Of a DNA stretch of 64,000 nucleotides, positions 1-12,500 are shown piece after piece. The stretch's first letter is position 1, and the number at the start of each line of letters is the position of its first letter. Source of the stretch: Tenrec ecaudatus (Eukaryota; Chordata; Mammalia; Afrosoricida; Tenrecidae). The translations under genes were made by a program, and so were the position numbers. The notes beneath the pieces are model-generated. The model saw only the letters and a program-made list of their open reading frames with translations. It ran no database searches and was not told the DNA's origin. The stretch spans positions 145,616,721-145,680,720 of the forward strand of contig NC_134530.1 in the NCBI RefSeq assembly GCF_050624435.1, given 5' to 3'.

Positions 1-1110
1 AATGTAGAAATGAGGAAATCTTAGGACTGACGGGCATGGTGCTAGTTCACTTTAAACACCAGAATGGCGTAAAAGCATTTACTGGCTTAAAGACTGTGAT
101 GGGTCTGAGGTAGGGTTTTCTGTGGAGCCCTATCTGTGCTGGGGTGGCAGTGAGACACCCCCAACAGCTCTCAGGGGTGCTTGTCTGTCTGTTCCACTTC
201 TGAGGGGTCTGGGTGCAACAGCTCCCACAGTTTCACCCATGAATGGTGCCCAGTGTCGGGGAAGAAGGTAAGGACATGATAGGCAGCCCAGTAGCTAGAC
301 AGACATCCACTGACCTTGCTGCCACATTGATTGCTCACCTGAGGTTCCAGACCCGCTACAGCTCTCCTGATGCTTCGCTGGCTGGGCCAAGCCAATCTTC
401 AATGAGCAGCTGCCCATTAACTGCGGGCGCCTTTTCTCCTGGTTGTTGGCCACAGGAGGAAAAAGGACGGCCTGGTGCCCAGACCCTCAGGGGGACCTAT
501 TCCAGTTAGCACAGTTCCATGCTGGCACACATAGTTCTTAGCATTTTGGTCACGAATCTGGGAGACCTGAGAGCCTGCACCTCCCCCTCCTGTTCGCTAT
601 TGTAAAAGGTGGCATTAGCACTAGTAACCACTCTTCTAGGATAATCCCTTCAGGCTTCTACACTAATTTCTGGAGCTTTTTCCGAATGTCCGGTGCAGCC
701 TGCATACAAAAATTGTCCCTGTGTAGCATTTGCCCTTTGTAGGAATCTATGTCTACAGTAGTGTGATTCTCAGGGCCTCTTTTAGCTGCTCTAAGAAGCT
801 CGCGGGGTTTTTCTGAGGTCCCTGGTGAATCACTGTCACATTGGCATAATTTTTGCCAAAAAATTATGCTTTTTGCCTATCTGACTTCAGTCCACTTGTG
901 ATACACACCAGAAAATGCTCCTGTGCCCATCCATCCTTGGGCTCATTATGATCCCAAGCAGGGTCAGTAGAAGGCACAGCAGTTTCTCCTACTGGACACT
1001 TATCATTCATCACATGTAAATCCTTTGCAAACTTCTTAGCACCTTTTAGTACTTGTTCTTTCTCAAAGTCTGTTCCAGTATGACCATTACATCCTTACAA
1101 GTGAAATCAT
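1..1110 (-). pseudogene. Endogenous gammaretrovirus-like gag remnant
   Basis: Antisense translation between about 1110 and 540 gives fragments resembling the capsid part of a class I (gamma-type) Gag. The best are a stretch near 770-840 with the order glycine-proline to a FLEQL-like helix, and one near 670-715 that resembles the conserved C-terminal capsid helix with its APDI and KKLQK words. Stops and frameshifts break the frame many times, so nothing could be expressed. The part from 1 to 540 is open over 171-395 but I cannot assign it. The element runs off the left edge. Confidence 0.6.
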
Positions 1111-1802
1111 AGGCTAGGGTGAGATACTTAGTTTATTTTGCCAGCCTGGCCAATAAACACAAGTGGGAATAATTGAAGGGGGGAGAGATAAATGGCTCGG
1201 TGAGCCTTGCCTTTCTTGCCTCTCACTCTTTGATCATCTGACCAATGTGTGGCTGCCTTGCTTGTTCTGTGCCTCAATTTAGAGGCTACACTACCTGTGG
1301 GACGTCTAGCTGATGGACTGTGTTGCTGAAAGTTGAGGTCCCTTTAAGTCCACACAATTGGAATATACTTCCCGTGACACTAACCCACACCTCCAAGGGT
1401 ACTACCATCTCATAGCCTTACCTCTATCTCACCTAAACTGTCCACCTGTTTGTCTCTTCCAGAAGTCCTCAGGATACCGAGGTCTCTGAATCCAGTGTGC
1501 CAACCCAGGATCACCAGCTCCTGGATCACCCCAACCATCTATTGTGGGCCCTGAGTTGACAACTTCTTCCAAGAGAGTAGGAAGGGTATGGACCCAAAGC
1601 CCCACCTTGTGTCACTTTCTCCAGCAGGCAGTAGCTAGAGATGTCATCGCCCAGTACCCCCTTTTCAGGAACCTCACAGAAAGTGTGTGTGAGGAGTATG
1701 TCAGACACACTCAGTTAAATGAACCGATATAAAAATTTGATTCTTTTGGCTTACAGTAGTCAAAATTGGGGAGTCACCTTTGTAAATGAAATAATGATGT
1801 GT
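1111..1802. other. Unassigned sequence beside the retroviral remnant
   Basis: Short open frames on both strands at 1526-1732 overlap each other and resemble nothing I recognise. It could be the 5' part of the same retroviral copy (matrix or leader), but no LTR or primer-binding site is visible. Confidence 0.3.
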
Positions 1803-1845
1803 CTAAAAGAGAGAAAGAGAGAGAAAGAGAAAGAGAGAGAGAAAA
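1803..1845 (+). repeat. (GA)n-rich simple repeat
   Basis: Alternating GAGA and GAAA units for about 40 bases. They give the lysine/arginine/glutamate run in the overlapping short open frame, which is therefore not a gene. Confidence 0.85.
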
Positions 1846-1999
1846 CAGTCACCCAATCTATCACTAAAGTTACACATTCAGCTCACTCACCATTGATCAG
1901 TGTATATATATACAAAGTTCAGCAGAGCAGTCTGGTGGGCTCAAAAGTCATCTCAGCTACAAGCAATCTATTTAAACACATACAACCGGAACATCCTTC

Positions 2000-2071
2000 T
2001 TTCAAACCCAGGTACAAGTGGCCTCACAGCTTTATTTCAAACCCAGGTACAAGTGGCCTCATTCAGCTTTA
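2000..2071 (+). repeat. Tandem duplication of about 36 bp
   Basis: TTTCAAACCCAGGTACAAGT with its flank occurs at 2000 and again at 2035, followed both times by GGCCTCA and CAGCTTTA. The copies are nearly identical, so the duplication is recent compared with its surroundings. Confidence 0.85.
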
Positions 2072-2218
2072 TGGCTTGCTTTTGTCTTTATCTGCTGGTG
2101 GACGATCCCAGAGTGGCTCCTTGGTGTGTTCTAGTAATTGCTCTAATTTTGTCGTGTGACTTCCATGGCAACCCCTATAGTTAAATTTTGCTGAATATAT
2201 TCTAAGTAGACATCTGCT

Positions 2219-2476
2219 CTATTTCAAGTTAGACATTGGAGATCTCACCACCTGTAATGCATTCTCATGGTATACTGTGCTCTGTGCCTCTTTTACTGAT
2301 TTGAGAAGAGTAAATTGCTCTGTTTTCCTTGGAGGTTTGTGCTCTTTAAGATAAATGTCAATTTCTTTAGCAGAGAGCACAGCAAAATATGCATCACTGT
2401 CCAATATAGCCTTCCCATGAGCTTTTATTAAAACCAACAGGTGCTTCAGTAACCTGTGTAGCTCATCAGAAGTCAA
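2219..2476 (-). other. Unrecognised 85-codon open frame
   Basis: An ATG-started frame, [20 protein letters not shown] and onward, with alternating charged and hydrophobic residues and a stop after MSNLK. It ends where the RTE element begins (about 2487). I do not recognise the family. It could be a piece of the retroviral remnant, a retrocopy exon or chance. There is no splice or promoter evidence. Confidence 0.25.
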
Positions 2477-2486
2477 CTTTGTGGTT

Positions 2487-4387
2487 GATTTTGTTAGGTG
2501 CTATCCAGTTGGTGTGACTCAACGACATCCTACGTATAAGAGCACTAAACACCTCCTGGTCTGAGCCAGCCTCACAAGTGTTCGCATCTTTGAGCCATTG
2601 CTTCCGCCACTGTGCCAGTCAATCCTGAAGGTCATCCTTTTGACTGCCCCTTCACTTTACAAACCATGTCGTTTTCCGAGATTGGTCTCTCCTGACAACA
2701 TGTTAAACATATGTAAGACAAAATCTTGCCGTCCTTGCCTCTAAAGAGCATTCTGGCTGTATTTCTTCCAAGACAGATTAGTTTGTCCTTTTAGCAGTTC
2801 ATGGTACTTTCTTTTTTATAGACCATCTTCATACATATATAATATAGTTTTATCATAGTTTAATCACATCAAACAATTTTAATTGCTACCGCAATCTGTT
2901 TCCAAACATTCTTTTTGTACATGGATTTCTTGACATCGTCTCCGCTTCACCACAGTCTCCCCTCCACCACGGTACCCCTCCCCTCCACCACGGTACCCAC
3001 GGTTCTCCTCCAGCACCACAATTCAAGTGCATCAATTCTTCTTCAGTCTCCTTTATTCAATGTTCAACTTTGACATGCATATGAGGCAATGGAAAATACC
3101 ACAGCTAGGGTCAGGCACACCTTAGATCCCTAAGTAAACTCCTTGCTTTTCAACGTCCTAAAAAGATCTTGTGTAACTGATCTGTCTAATGCAATGAGTC
3201 CTTGGAACTCTTGACTGCCGTTTCCATGCGCATTGATTGTGAATCCAAGCAAGATGAAATCCGTGACGGCTTCACTCTTTTGTCCATTGAGCATGATGTT
3301 ACCTATTTTTCCAATTGTGAGAAATTACAGTATATTTTACATTGATTTGTAATCCATATCGAAGGCTGAAATCCTTGATGTTGCTTCAAGTCCTCCTCAC
3401 TTTCAAGCAAGGTAGTGTCATCTGCATATTGAAAGTTGTTAATAAGCCTTCCTCCAAAACTGATGCCACATTCTTCTTCATATAAGCAAGTTTCTCTGGT
3501 GATTTGCTCAGCATGTAGATTGAATAAGTACAGCGAAAGGATACAACCCTGTTGCACACCTTTCCTCATCTTAAACCAGGCAGTATGCCCTTGTTCTGTT
3601 TGCACAACTGCCTCTTAATCTACATAGAAGTTCCTCGTGAACACAATAAAGTGTTCTGGAATTCCCACTGTTCCTCCTTCAGCACCATTGGTTCTTGTTC
3701 ATATGCTACTTCTTGCAATGGTGGATTGTCGAATCATTCTTTTTTGTTACAGTGACTCTGTGTTCTTTCCATCTTCTTTTGATGCATCCTTTTTCATTAA
3801 ATATTTTAACCATGAAAAAGTCAAAAACCGTAGAGTTAATGCTGACTGAAAGTGACCCTATAGGACAGGGTAGTTTCACTCATCTGAGTTTCTGAGACTG
3901 TAATACTTTTTGGGAGTAAATGGCCTCATTTTTTCTCCCACAGTGCTGCAGTTGGTTTAGAAATGGGGACATTGGGAATTGTAGCCTAATGCCTAACCAC
4001 TACGTCACCAGGGCTCTGTGTTGCGCATAGAATCTTTCCATATTGCAGCTCAAGGCTTGAACTTTTTCTTGAAATCTTTCAGTTGACAGTATGCTGAGCG
4101 TGTTCTTCCCTTTGGGTTTTATAATTCTAGGTCTTTGCACATTTCAGTACACTGCTTGGCATTGTCCTCCTGAGCTGCCTTTGAAATGTTTAAATTTCAT
4201 CCTGGAAATGTGCCTTAACTACTTTACTATTAAGAGAAAGCTTCAGAATCTCTTCTGACATCCACTTTACTCTTTTCTTTCGTTCCTCTTTTTAATGACC
4301 TTTTGCTTTCTTCATGAAAGACGCTCTTTATGTCTTTGCACAGTTCCTCAAATCTTGTCATTAGTGTCAATGCATCATATCTCTTCT
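2487..4387 (-). mobile_element. RTE/BovB-type LINE, 3' part (segment 1)
   Basis: Antisense afrotherian RTE. The 3' end with its short SINE-like tail is at about 2487. Reverse transcriptase is readable over 3303-3605: KMRKGVQQGCILSLYLFNL, then NNFQYADDTTLLESEEDLK, which keeps the YADD catalytic core. Frameshifts and stops interrupt the rest. The segment ends at GCATCATATCTCTTCT (4372-4387), which repeats at 15306-15321 where the same element resumes, so this is one LINE split by a later insertion. An AfroSINE is nested at about 3822-4020. Confidence 0.88.
3822..4020 (-). mobile_element. AfroSINE nested in the RTE
   Basis: Antisense AfroSINE: GTGACCCTATAGGACAGGGT near the left end and CCACTACGTCACCAGGGCTC at the right end, which is the reverse of the SINE start. 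RTE sequence continues on both sides (ATTTTAACCATG... and CTTTCCATATTGCAGCTC). Confidence 0.8.
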
Positions 4388-4428
4388 TCTTTTAAATGCA
4401 CTGTGAAGTTGATTTATTTTTTCATTTT

Positions 4429-7210
4429 AAATCATTTGATTGGGGGCTCGTACAATTATTATCACAATCCATACATAATCCATTGTGTCAAGCTCATTTG
4501 TACATTTGGGGCCATCACTATTCTCAAAACGTTTTTAATCAGCTCCTCATTATTCCCCCTCCCTCCCTGAGAACCCCTCCCTCATGAACCCTAGATAATT
4601 TATGAATTATTATTTTGTCCTATCTCACACTGTCTGAAGTCTCCCTTCACCCACTTTTCTGTTGTCCATCCCCCAGGGAGAAGGTTATATGTAGATCATT
4701 GTAATCGGTTCCCCCTTTCTACCCCACCTTCCCTCCACCTTCCAGGTATTGCCATTCTCACCACTGGTCCTGAAGGGATCATCTGTCCTGAATTCCCTGT
4801 TTCCAGTTCCTATTTGTACCAGTGTACATCCTCTGGTCTAGCCAGATTTGTAAGGTAGAATTGGGATCATGATAGTGGGTGGGGAGGAAGCATTTAGGAA
4901 CTAGAGGAAAGTTGTATGTTTCCTTGTTGTTATCCTGCACCCTGACTGGCTCGTCTCCTCCCCACCACCCTTCTGTAAGGGGCTGTCCAGTTGCCTACAG
5001 ATAGGCTTTGGATCTCCACTCTGCACTCACCCTCATTTACAGTGCTATGATATTTTGGTTCTTTAATGCCTGATACCTGATCCCTTCAACACCTCATGGT
5101 CACACAGGCTGGTGGGCTTCTTCCATGTGGGCTTTGTTGCTTCTGAGTTAGATGGCTGCTTGTTTGCCTTCAAGCCTTTAAGACCCCAGACACTATATCT
5201 TTGGATAGCCAGGCACCATCAGTTTTCTTCACTTCATTTGCCTATGCACACATTTGTGTGGAGCGATCATGTCGGGAAGGTGTTCATCATGGCATGCCAA
5301 TTTAATAGAACAATGTGTTCTTGCATTGAGTAAGTACTTGAATGGAGGTCCAATGTCTGTCTGCTGCCTTAATAGCTAAAAACTATAAATATGTGTACAT
5401 AGATCTATTTCCCCACCATCCTATATAAATATATTTACATATGTGCATGCCTGTATTTAGACCTCTATAAATACCCTTTGCCTCCTTATTCTTTCCTCTA
5501 TTTCCTTTTACTTTCCTCTTGTCCCACTATCATGTTCAGCCTTCATTTGGGTTTCAATAAAATCTCTTGGTTCCATTGCCCTTACTGAATCCCTACCAGG
5601 TCTCTCACACTCTCCTTGCCACTAATTTTGGATCACTTGTTGCTACCTTGTCCCTGGGTTGGTCAACACCACCTCCTTTCCCCTGCCTCCCCCTCTCCCA
5701 TGTCCCCCGGAACCATCGGTCCTGTTGTTTTCTCCTCCAGACTGTTCATCCAGTCTATCTTATCTAGAAAGAGCTTCATAGATAATAATATGCACCAAAA
5801 ATCCAGGCATAGCAAGACAAAGCGACAAAAGAGAACACGTGTGTTAGACAGGGTTCTGTTGAGAAACAAAACAGAATGCTAATAATTTTATATATATTTA
5901 TACAGATAGATATATAACATAAGAAATAAACAGTTAATTAGATTATAAAACAGTACAAATGGCTCAATGCAACTCACTCCCATGAGACAGTTGTGAGACA
6001 CTGGCAGTCCTTCAATTCTTGAGGGCTGCCGGTAGTCTCTGTAGAGCAATTCAGGTTATCCGGGCACACGCAGCAAACAGCAAGGCAGGTCACCAACAGT
6101 CAACCAGATGGCAGGGTCCAACAGTCCCCAGATCAAGAGATCTAAATTCCAATGGTGTGGTGAAGCAGGTCTTGAAGGAACCTCAAATTACAGTGACACA
6201 GTCCATGGGTTAGGTGTCCCACAGGTAGTGTTGCTTGCAAATTGAGGCAAAGAACAAGCAAGGCAGTCACACACTGGTCCGATGATCGAAGAGCAAGAGA
6301 CAAACAAGGCAAGCTTGCTGCCTCAACACAACGATGACAACAAAAAAGAAAACCAATGACCCAGAGAAGAATAAATTAATTTTCAAAAAAATTAAAAATA
6401 TTTTAAAAAGAAATACCTATAAATAGAGCAAGGTCTGAGTTTGTTTTTTTTTTACCTCTAGGTGTGTCCTCCAGTCAAGTCCTATGGGGTGTCATGCTCT
6501 GGCCCAAGTCTATCCTTTGCACTCCCTCGGGAACTCCCTGCTTTGCTCCCCTGTTGCTCTTCCGCATGTTTTGTTTTGCCTTGGTGTTGCGGGATCAGAC
6601 CAGGCCAGTGTTGTCCCCCATAGGGTCATGGGTCAGCAAGGGATGTCATGTCTCATAGTGGAATCAACCATATGGTCCACTCTGTGTGTTGGCTGTTCAG
6701 AGCGGGGATATCATACTCCAAGTCTAATGGGCCAGGATGTGTTCCAATCTCTCTTCCTCCCTATTCATTTGCTCCCATGTGCTCGGATCAGACATGACCC
6801 TCTCCCCTAGCTGCAGCTTCAGTGCTGTCCTCTGAAATAAATTCATCTGGGGGGAGGGGCAGTTGTCCATGAATCTGGCATTGGGGCGGAGCCCTCAGGC
6901 TCCTCCACTGGCTACCCCTCTCCATGCTGGCACACTGCATTTACATCCTGGAACACCAGATTTAAGTCTGGTCCTTTTCCACAAACAATACCCATCCCTT
7001 GGGTGGATCAGTGCCTTATTTCCCTACCATACATCTCTCTTTTTTCCTTTCCTTCCTCACCCCCCTATTTTTTAGTTGGCTGCCATATGTACCCTTGGAT
7101 TTGGTCTGGCCCCTGCCATACTTCCTGGACCTCACCCCTGGAATGTTTGTATACAGTAGCTTTTTTCCTATACCCCTTTTGCATTTTTCGTTTCTTTTAT
7201 TTAAAAAAAA
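4429..7210 (-). mobile_element. L1 3'UTR
   Basis: The minus strand ends in the family's typical AGCCCCCAATCAAATGATTT. The same 3'UTR recurs in the window at 50762-53832, 32860-33870, 31766-32390 and many short fragments. It has no coding content; the open frames over it are chance. It is unusually long for a mammalian L1. It is interrupted at 5843-6330 by an unrelated repeat. Confidence 0.85.
5843..6330 (+). mobile_element. Interspersed repeat A, copy 1
   Basis: Starts GTGTTAGACAGGGTTCTGTT and contains CAATTCAGGTTATC, CAGCAAGGCAGGTCACCAAC and GTGAAGCAGGTCTTGAAGGA. The same words occur in the same order at 20735-21258, so this is a dispersed repeat family. L1 3'UTR sequence is continuous on both sides. 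I cannot name the family; no coding sequence is visible. Confidence 0.75.
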
Positions 7211-7726
7211 TAAACCTACCTCAGCGGACTCATGTAGTACTTGTCCTTTTGTGCTTGGCTTCCTTCACTTAGCATAAATTCCTCCAGTTCTTCCCATTTG
7301 GTGATATACTTCATACATTCAGCACTGCTTTTTAGCAATGCATAGTACTCCATTGTATGTGTGTACCACAGGTTTTTTTAAATACATTTGTCTGTTGATG
7401 GGATTTGGGTTTTTCCAACTCCTTGCAATTGTGAACTGTGCCGCAATAAACTTTGGAGCACAGATGTCTGGCCATGGTTTGTTTCTTGCCTCTTCTGGGT
7501 ATATGCCCAGTCGGGGGGTTGCTAGGTCATATGGTAGCTCAATTTCTATCTGTCTTAGAAATTCCCAAAGCGATTTCTATAGTGGCTGTACATACCCACA
7601 GGTCCACAGCAGTGGATGAGAGTTCCTGTCTCCCCACAGCCCCTCCGACACTTGTTGCTTTCTGATTTTTTGAATCGGGCTATTTTTGAGGGTATTTGGT
7701 GGTAGCTGATTGTTGTCTTAATTTTC

Positions 7727-9589
7727 TTAATTTTTTTTTATTTTTGTAATTTTCTTTTAAAAAAACATTTCCTAAAAAATGCATCTTTTCCTTTATATCT
7801 GGGTAATTCCTTTATATCTGTGGGTTGGCCTTGCATGCTTTGGGGGAGAGGGAAGAGGGCAGCTAGGTTAGCCCTGGGGCATTCCCTCGCTGGCCCAGGG
7901 ATTAAAGGGGGACAGGTGCTCTTTGCCTACTATTCCCAGAACTTCCTCGGTCAGCAGAAGGAACAATGGCCTTACCCACTGGAAGGGAGCCCCTCCCCAC
8001 TAAGCTGCTCCACTTTCCCTGAAATTTAGGCAGCTGGTGTAGCAGGTGTGTGAGGAGACAGGTGCTCAGGAGATCCCACAGCCTGCATGCCTTCCCCTCA
8101 CCTGGCCATGATTGAAGACTGTCCCCCTCCAACCCCCCCGCCCCCACCAGACACCCACCCTGTTGTTTGCCCACCAGCCCTGCTACTCCTCCCCCTAATC
8201 CCAACCCAGACTCTCAGCATGCCTGGGGGAGCCAGACAGAGGGGTCAAAGATGACCCAGCCCCTGTCCTTGGAAACAGCCTAGCAGGGGAGGGGTCCAGC
8301 CTCATCTCATTCCCTGGGGAGCAGAGGACATGGCCCTGACTCATATCACAGGGATGTGGGGATGTGGAGGTGCGAGGCCAGGTGGCCTGTCCCATCCAAG
8401 TCAAATTCCAGGGGCCAGGCTCAGAGTGGGGAGAGTGAGTGGAAGCAGGGGGTGGTGCGGGGTGGGGAAGGGGTTCCCAGTTTGCAGGCCATGGCCAATT
8501 TCCCCAGGAGCGCCCAGACAGCAGCAGGAACAGTGCAGCTCCTCTTGAAATATTGGTGGCTACAGACTCTCGTGATCTCTGATGCTTGGGGCCTCAGCAT
8601 CTTCCTTAGCCTTTTCTTCCTCCTCCTCACCCTTTTCCTCCTCTTCCTCCTCCTCCTCCAGAGGAGGCCCCCGACCAGAGCCCGGTTCAGAGGGGTGCTG
8701 TTCTTCTGGACCTCCACAGAGAGGGGCCTCTTACCCTCCAAGGCTGCTGCCTCTTTCTCCCCCCTTCCAGGTTCTCAGCCTCCTTGGGACATCTGGGGGA
8801 GTCCTCCAGCAGGTCCTTCGTTCTCCTTTTCAGAACCCCCTTCTCGTTATTCTTGGTGGGCTCGTCAATGATCAGCTTCCCCTCATCGTTACTGCCCTCC
8901 ACATTCCCTGTCGCTGTCGCCCTCGGCAGCCTCCGGTTGGGGCTCCGGCTCAACCACACGGCTTTCTCTGGTAGGACTGACAACCAGAAGCCTTGACGGC
9001 GGGGTTGTTGTCGATCTCCCACAGCCGCTCGCGGAACCCTTTCCTTGTGTTGGGCTTGCCGAACTTCTCCTTGGACCTTTGTACGGAAAGAGGTCTTTGG
9101 GGCCCACGAACGCTGTCGCGTGGGGCACGGAAAAGACCTGGCATTTGTTGGCTGTGGATTTCACCGCCACTTCGGGCATCTGGTGACCCGGGCTGGCCGG
9201 TGTGGGTACCCCTTCATCTTGGTGAACACCAGGTCCCCGCATTTGTACTCCTTGTGCTGGTTGGATCGCAACATCGTGAGACTCTGGGTGCCCAGGGCTC
9301 GGCGCTGGGCGAGAAGCGCGAGCCCAAGTTTGCACATACATGCAGCGTTGTCGGCGCTGCTTGGGCCCTCATGTGGCCCCCGCCTGGATGGTGGCCCCCC
9401 CACCCCCCCTCCACTCCCCCACCCCTACCGCCGGCTCGACCTCTGGCGCCTCACTGATGGGGAGGGCACATACAGGGGGCAATGTTCCTGCCGGGAGGGT
9501 GCGGCTGGGGCAATTGTTTGTGTTTGAAATTCAATTGCTCCCTCCTCTGCACAAGGCCTCTCCGCCCCCCCCCTCCAAGTCCCCACCCC
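7727..9589 (-). pseudogene. HDGF: HDGF retrocopy, full insertion with UTRs
   Basis: The insertion interrupts L1 ORF2: L1 sequence stops at TTAATTTTC (7718-7726) and resumes at AATTTTC (9590-9596). The short shared AATTTTC is the likely target duplication. On the minus strand the 3' end shows an A-rich tail and the HDGF 3'UTR end (ATAAAGGAAAAGATGCATTT). The 3'UTR fills 7790-8559 and GC-rich 5'UTR 9275-9589. Insertion is younger than the host L1. Confidence 0.88.
8560..9274 (-). pseudogene. HDGF: HDGF processed pseudogene, coding part
   Basis: The minus strand carries a spliced, intronless copy of hepatoma-derived growth factor, a nuclear PWWP-domain chromatin-binding protein. The start is MLRSNQHKEYKCGDLVFTKM, followed by KGYPHRPAR of the PWWP domain. 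Fragments such as [33 protein letters not shown] and KLIIDEPTK, and a C-terminal IRDHESL with stop at 8560-8562, follow in order. At least four frameshifts split it, and the acidic run near the C-terminus is disrupted. The PWWP tryptophan (PHWPAR in the parent) is arginine. With no introns, a 3'UTR and an A-rich end it is retroposed and not functional. It lies inside the L1 at 4388-15305. Confidence 0.93.
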
Positions 9590-12500
9590 CAATTTTCATT
9601 TCTCTTATGGCTAATGATCGGGAACATTTTCTCATATGTTTATTGGCCATTTGAATTTCAGACTCTGTGAAACTTCTGTTTAGGTCATTTGCCCACCTCC
9701 TCAGTGGGCAGTTAGTTTTTCTCTTATTGTAAGCTTGCAAAGTACCGGTTTTAGTAATAAGGCCTTTGTCTGATATGTCATTGCTAAAGATGCTTTTCAA
9801 GTAGGTGGACTTTCTTATTACTCTCAGTGAATTCTTTCGGTGCACACAGGTGACTTATCAATATATTCTGCTTGTCAATTTGTGATTCCTCTGTATTTGT
9901 ATCCTTCTCAATTTCTGATAGCTTATGTATTCCCTGTACCAAAGTTCTCAGGTTTGTCCCAATTCTCTAATTAATGGTCCTAATTGTTTGGAGTTTTATC
10001 TCCAGGTCTGTGATCCACCTTGAGTTTATTCTATTGCATGGAGTGAGGTAAGGTTCTTGCTTCATTTTTCTGCAGGTAGATAACCATTTTTCCCCCAGCA
10101 CTATTTATTGAAGAGGGCATCTGCTTCCCATTTGATATTTTTGGGCCCTTATCCAAGATCAGTTGCCTGTATGCTGGTGTTTTTATTTCCGGGTCTTTAG
10201 CAATTTTCCATTGGTCTGAATATCTGTTATACCAGTACCACACTGTTTTGACCACTGTGGCTGTGTAGTACATGCCAAAATCAGGTAGAGCAAGCCCTCC
10301 CACTTTGTCTTTCTTCTTGAGGAATTCTCTGCTAATTCTGGGCTTGTTCCCCTTCTATATGAAGTTGGTAATCAATTTTTCCAATTCTTTAAAGAAGGAT
10401 GGTGGTATTCGTATTGGGATAGCATTGAACTCATATAGTGTCGTGGGAAGAACTGACATTTTTACTATGTTGAGTGTGCCAATCCATGAGCATGGGACAT
10501 TCTTCCATTTGTTGACGTCACTCTTGGATTCTTTTAGTAGTGTTTTATAATTTTCCTCATACAAATCTTTTGGTTTTTTAGTCAGGTATACCCCTAGGTA
10601 TTTCAATTTGTGCTTGGCTATTGTAAAGGGTACTACCTTTTTAATCGTCTCTTCTGTGAGCTTGTCTGATGTGTATAGCAGTCCAATAGACTTCTGTTTG
10701 TTGATCTTGTATCCTAGTATTCTGCCATATTCATCTATTGCTTCGAACACCACTTGTGGAGTTTTGGGGATATTCGATGTATAGAATCATATCGTCTGTG
10801 AATAATGATAATTTCGCCTCTTCCTTCCCCAGACAAATACCTTTGATGTCTTTTCTTTGTCTTATGTTGTTAGCTAGGACCTCCAATGTGATGTTAAATA
10901 GGAAGGGGACAAGGGGCATCCTTGTCTGGTCTCCTTTTTCAGTGGAATTGTTTTTGTCTTTGCTCTGTTAACTACCATGTTGGCTGTTGGTTTTTCATAT
11001 ATAGCTTGTACAGTATTGAGGAATTTTCCTTTTATTCCTATCTTCTTGAGTGTCTTAAGCAGAAATGTGTGTTGGATGTTGTGGAATGCTTTTTCCACAT
11101 CTATTGATATTATCATGTGGTTCTTATAGTTTTTTTCCTGCCAATGTGGCAAATAATACTGATGGTCTTTCATATGTTGAACCATCCCTGCATCCCTCAT
11201 ATGAATCCCACTTGGTCATGGTGAATTATGTTTTTAATATGCTTTTTTTATATTCTATTGGCCAGTTTTTTTAAAAGATTTTTTGCATCGATGTTCATTA
11301 GGGGTATTGGTCTGTAGTTCTCAAGTCTTGTGAGATCTTTGCCCACTTTAGGTATCAGAGTTATTCTAGCTTCATAGAAATAGTTTGGGAATTTTCCATC
11401 TCTTTCTATGTTCTAGAAGAGTTTGTTTAGGATTGGTGTCAGTTCTTCCCTGAATGTTTTGTAGAATTCTCCTGTGAAGCTATCTGGCCCATGGGATTTT
11501 ATGGTTCATAATCCTTTAATAACCATGTCTATTTCTTCCATTGCTATGGGTCTGTTGAGGTTCTTGTTACCCATCTGGGATAGTCTAGCGAGGGAATGTG
11601 TTTCCAAATATTTATCCATGTTTCCCAAGTTGTTGAATTCGTTAGAGTATAGGCCTTCATAGTACAGTGTCATTATCCTTTTGATTTCATTAGGGTCCAT
11701 TGTAATGTCCCCTGTTTTGTCCCGCATCCTTGCAAATGTCGTTTGTTCCATCCTTTCTTTGGTTCGGCTTGCTAGCGGTCTATCAATTCTGTTTATTCTT
11801 TCGAAGAACCAACTTTTAGCGGCATTAATTGTTTCCATAGTTTTCTTCATTTCCCTCTCCTGTATCTCAGCTCTGATTTTTATTATATCTATCCTTTTGT
11901 TATTAATAGGGTTATTCTGTTGACTCTGCTCTAATTGGTGTAAGTTTTGTGCCAGCATACCATCCATCAGTCTCTCTTCTTTTTTCATGTGCGCATTTAT
12001 TGCTATCAGCCTTCCTCTGATAAATGCCTTTGCTGTATCCCAAAGGTTTTGGTATGTCGTCTTTTCGTTCCCATTGGTTTCTAGAAACTTCCTGATTTCA
12101 TCTCTAATCTGAGTCAATACCACTCCTTTTTCAATAGAAAATTGTTCATCCTTCAATTGTTTGCCCTTATTTTCTTCACTCTTCTTCCGTTAATTTCCAG
12201 CCTTATGGAACAGTGATAAGAGAAAGACATCTGTATAATCTCTATGTGCTTGAATTTACTCAAATTCGACTTGTGTCCCAGCATTTTCGAATAAGTGCCA
12301 TGTGAACTTGAAAAGAATGTGAAATTTTTGCATGTGGGTAGACAGCTCTGAAAATATCTATCAAGTCAAGTTGTCCAATTGTGCTGCTTAGATCTATAGA
12401 CTCCTTGTTGAATTTCTTTCCCAGTGATCTGTCTTTTTCAGAGAGTGGTGTATTAAAATCACCAACTATAATTGTTGAGTCTGTGATTTCTTTTTTTCAT

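Noticed and set aside
1719-2159. 146-codon plus-strand frame
   Set aside because: Its middle is the GA-rich simple repeat and the rest has no conserved feature.
8580-8665. Glutamate-rich run (TCC repeats) as a separate simple repeat
   Set aside because: It is the acidic C-terminal stretch of HDGF in antisense.
8356-9654. Many overlapping plus-strand frames
   Set aside because: They are the complement of the HDGF retrocopy; the minus strand explains the sequence.
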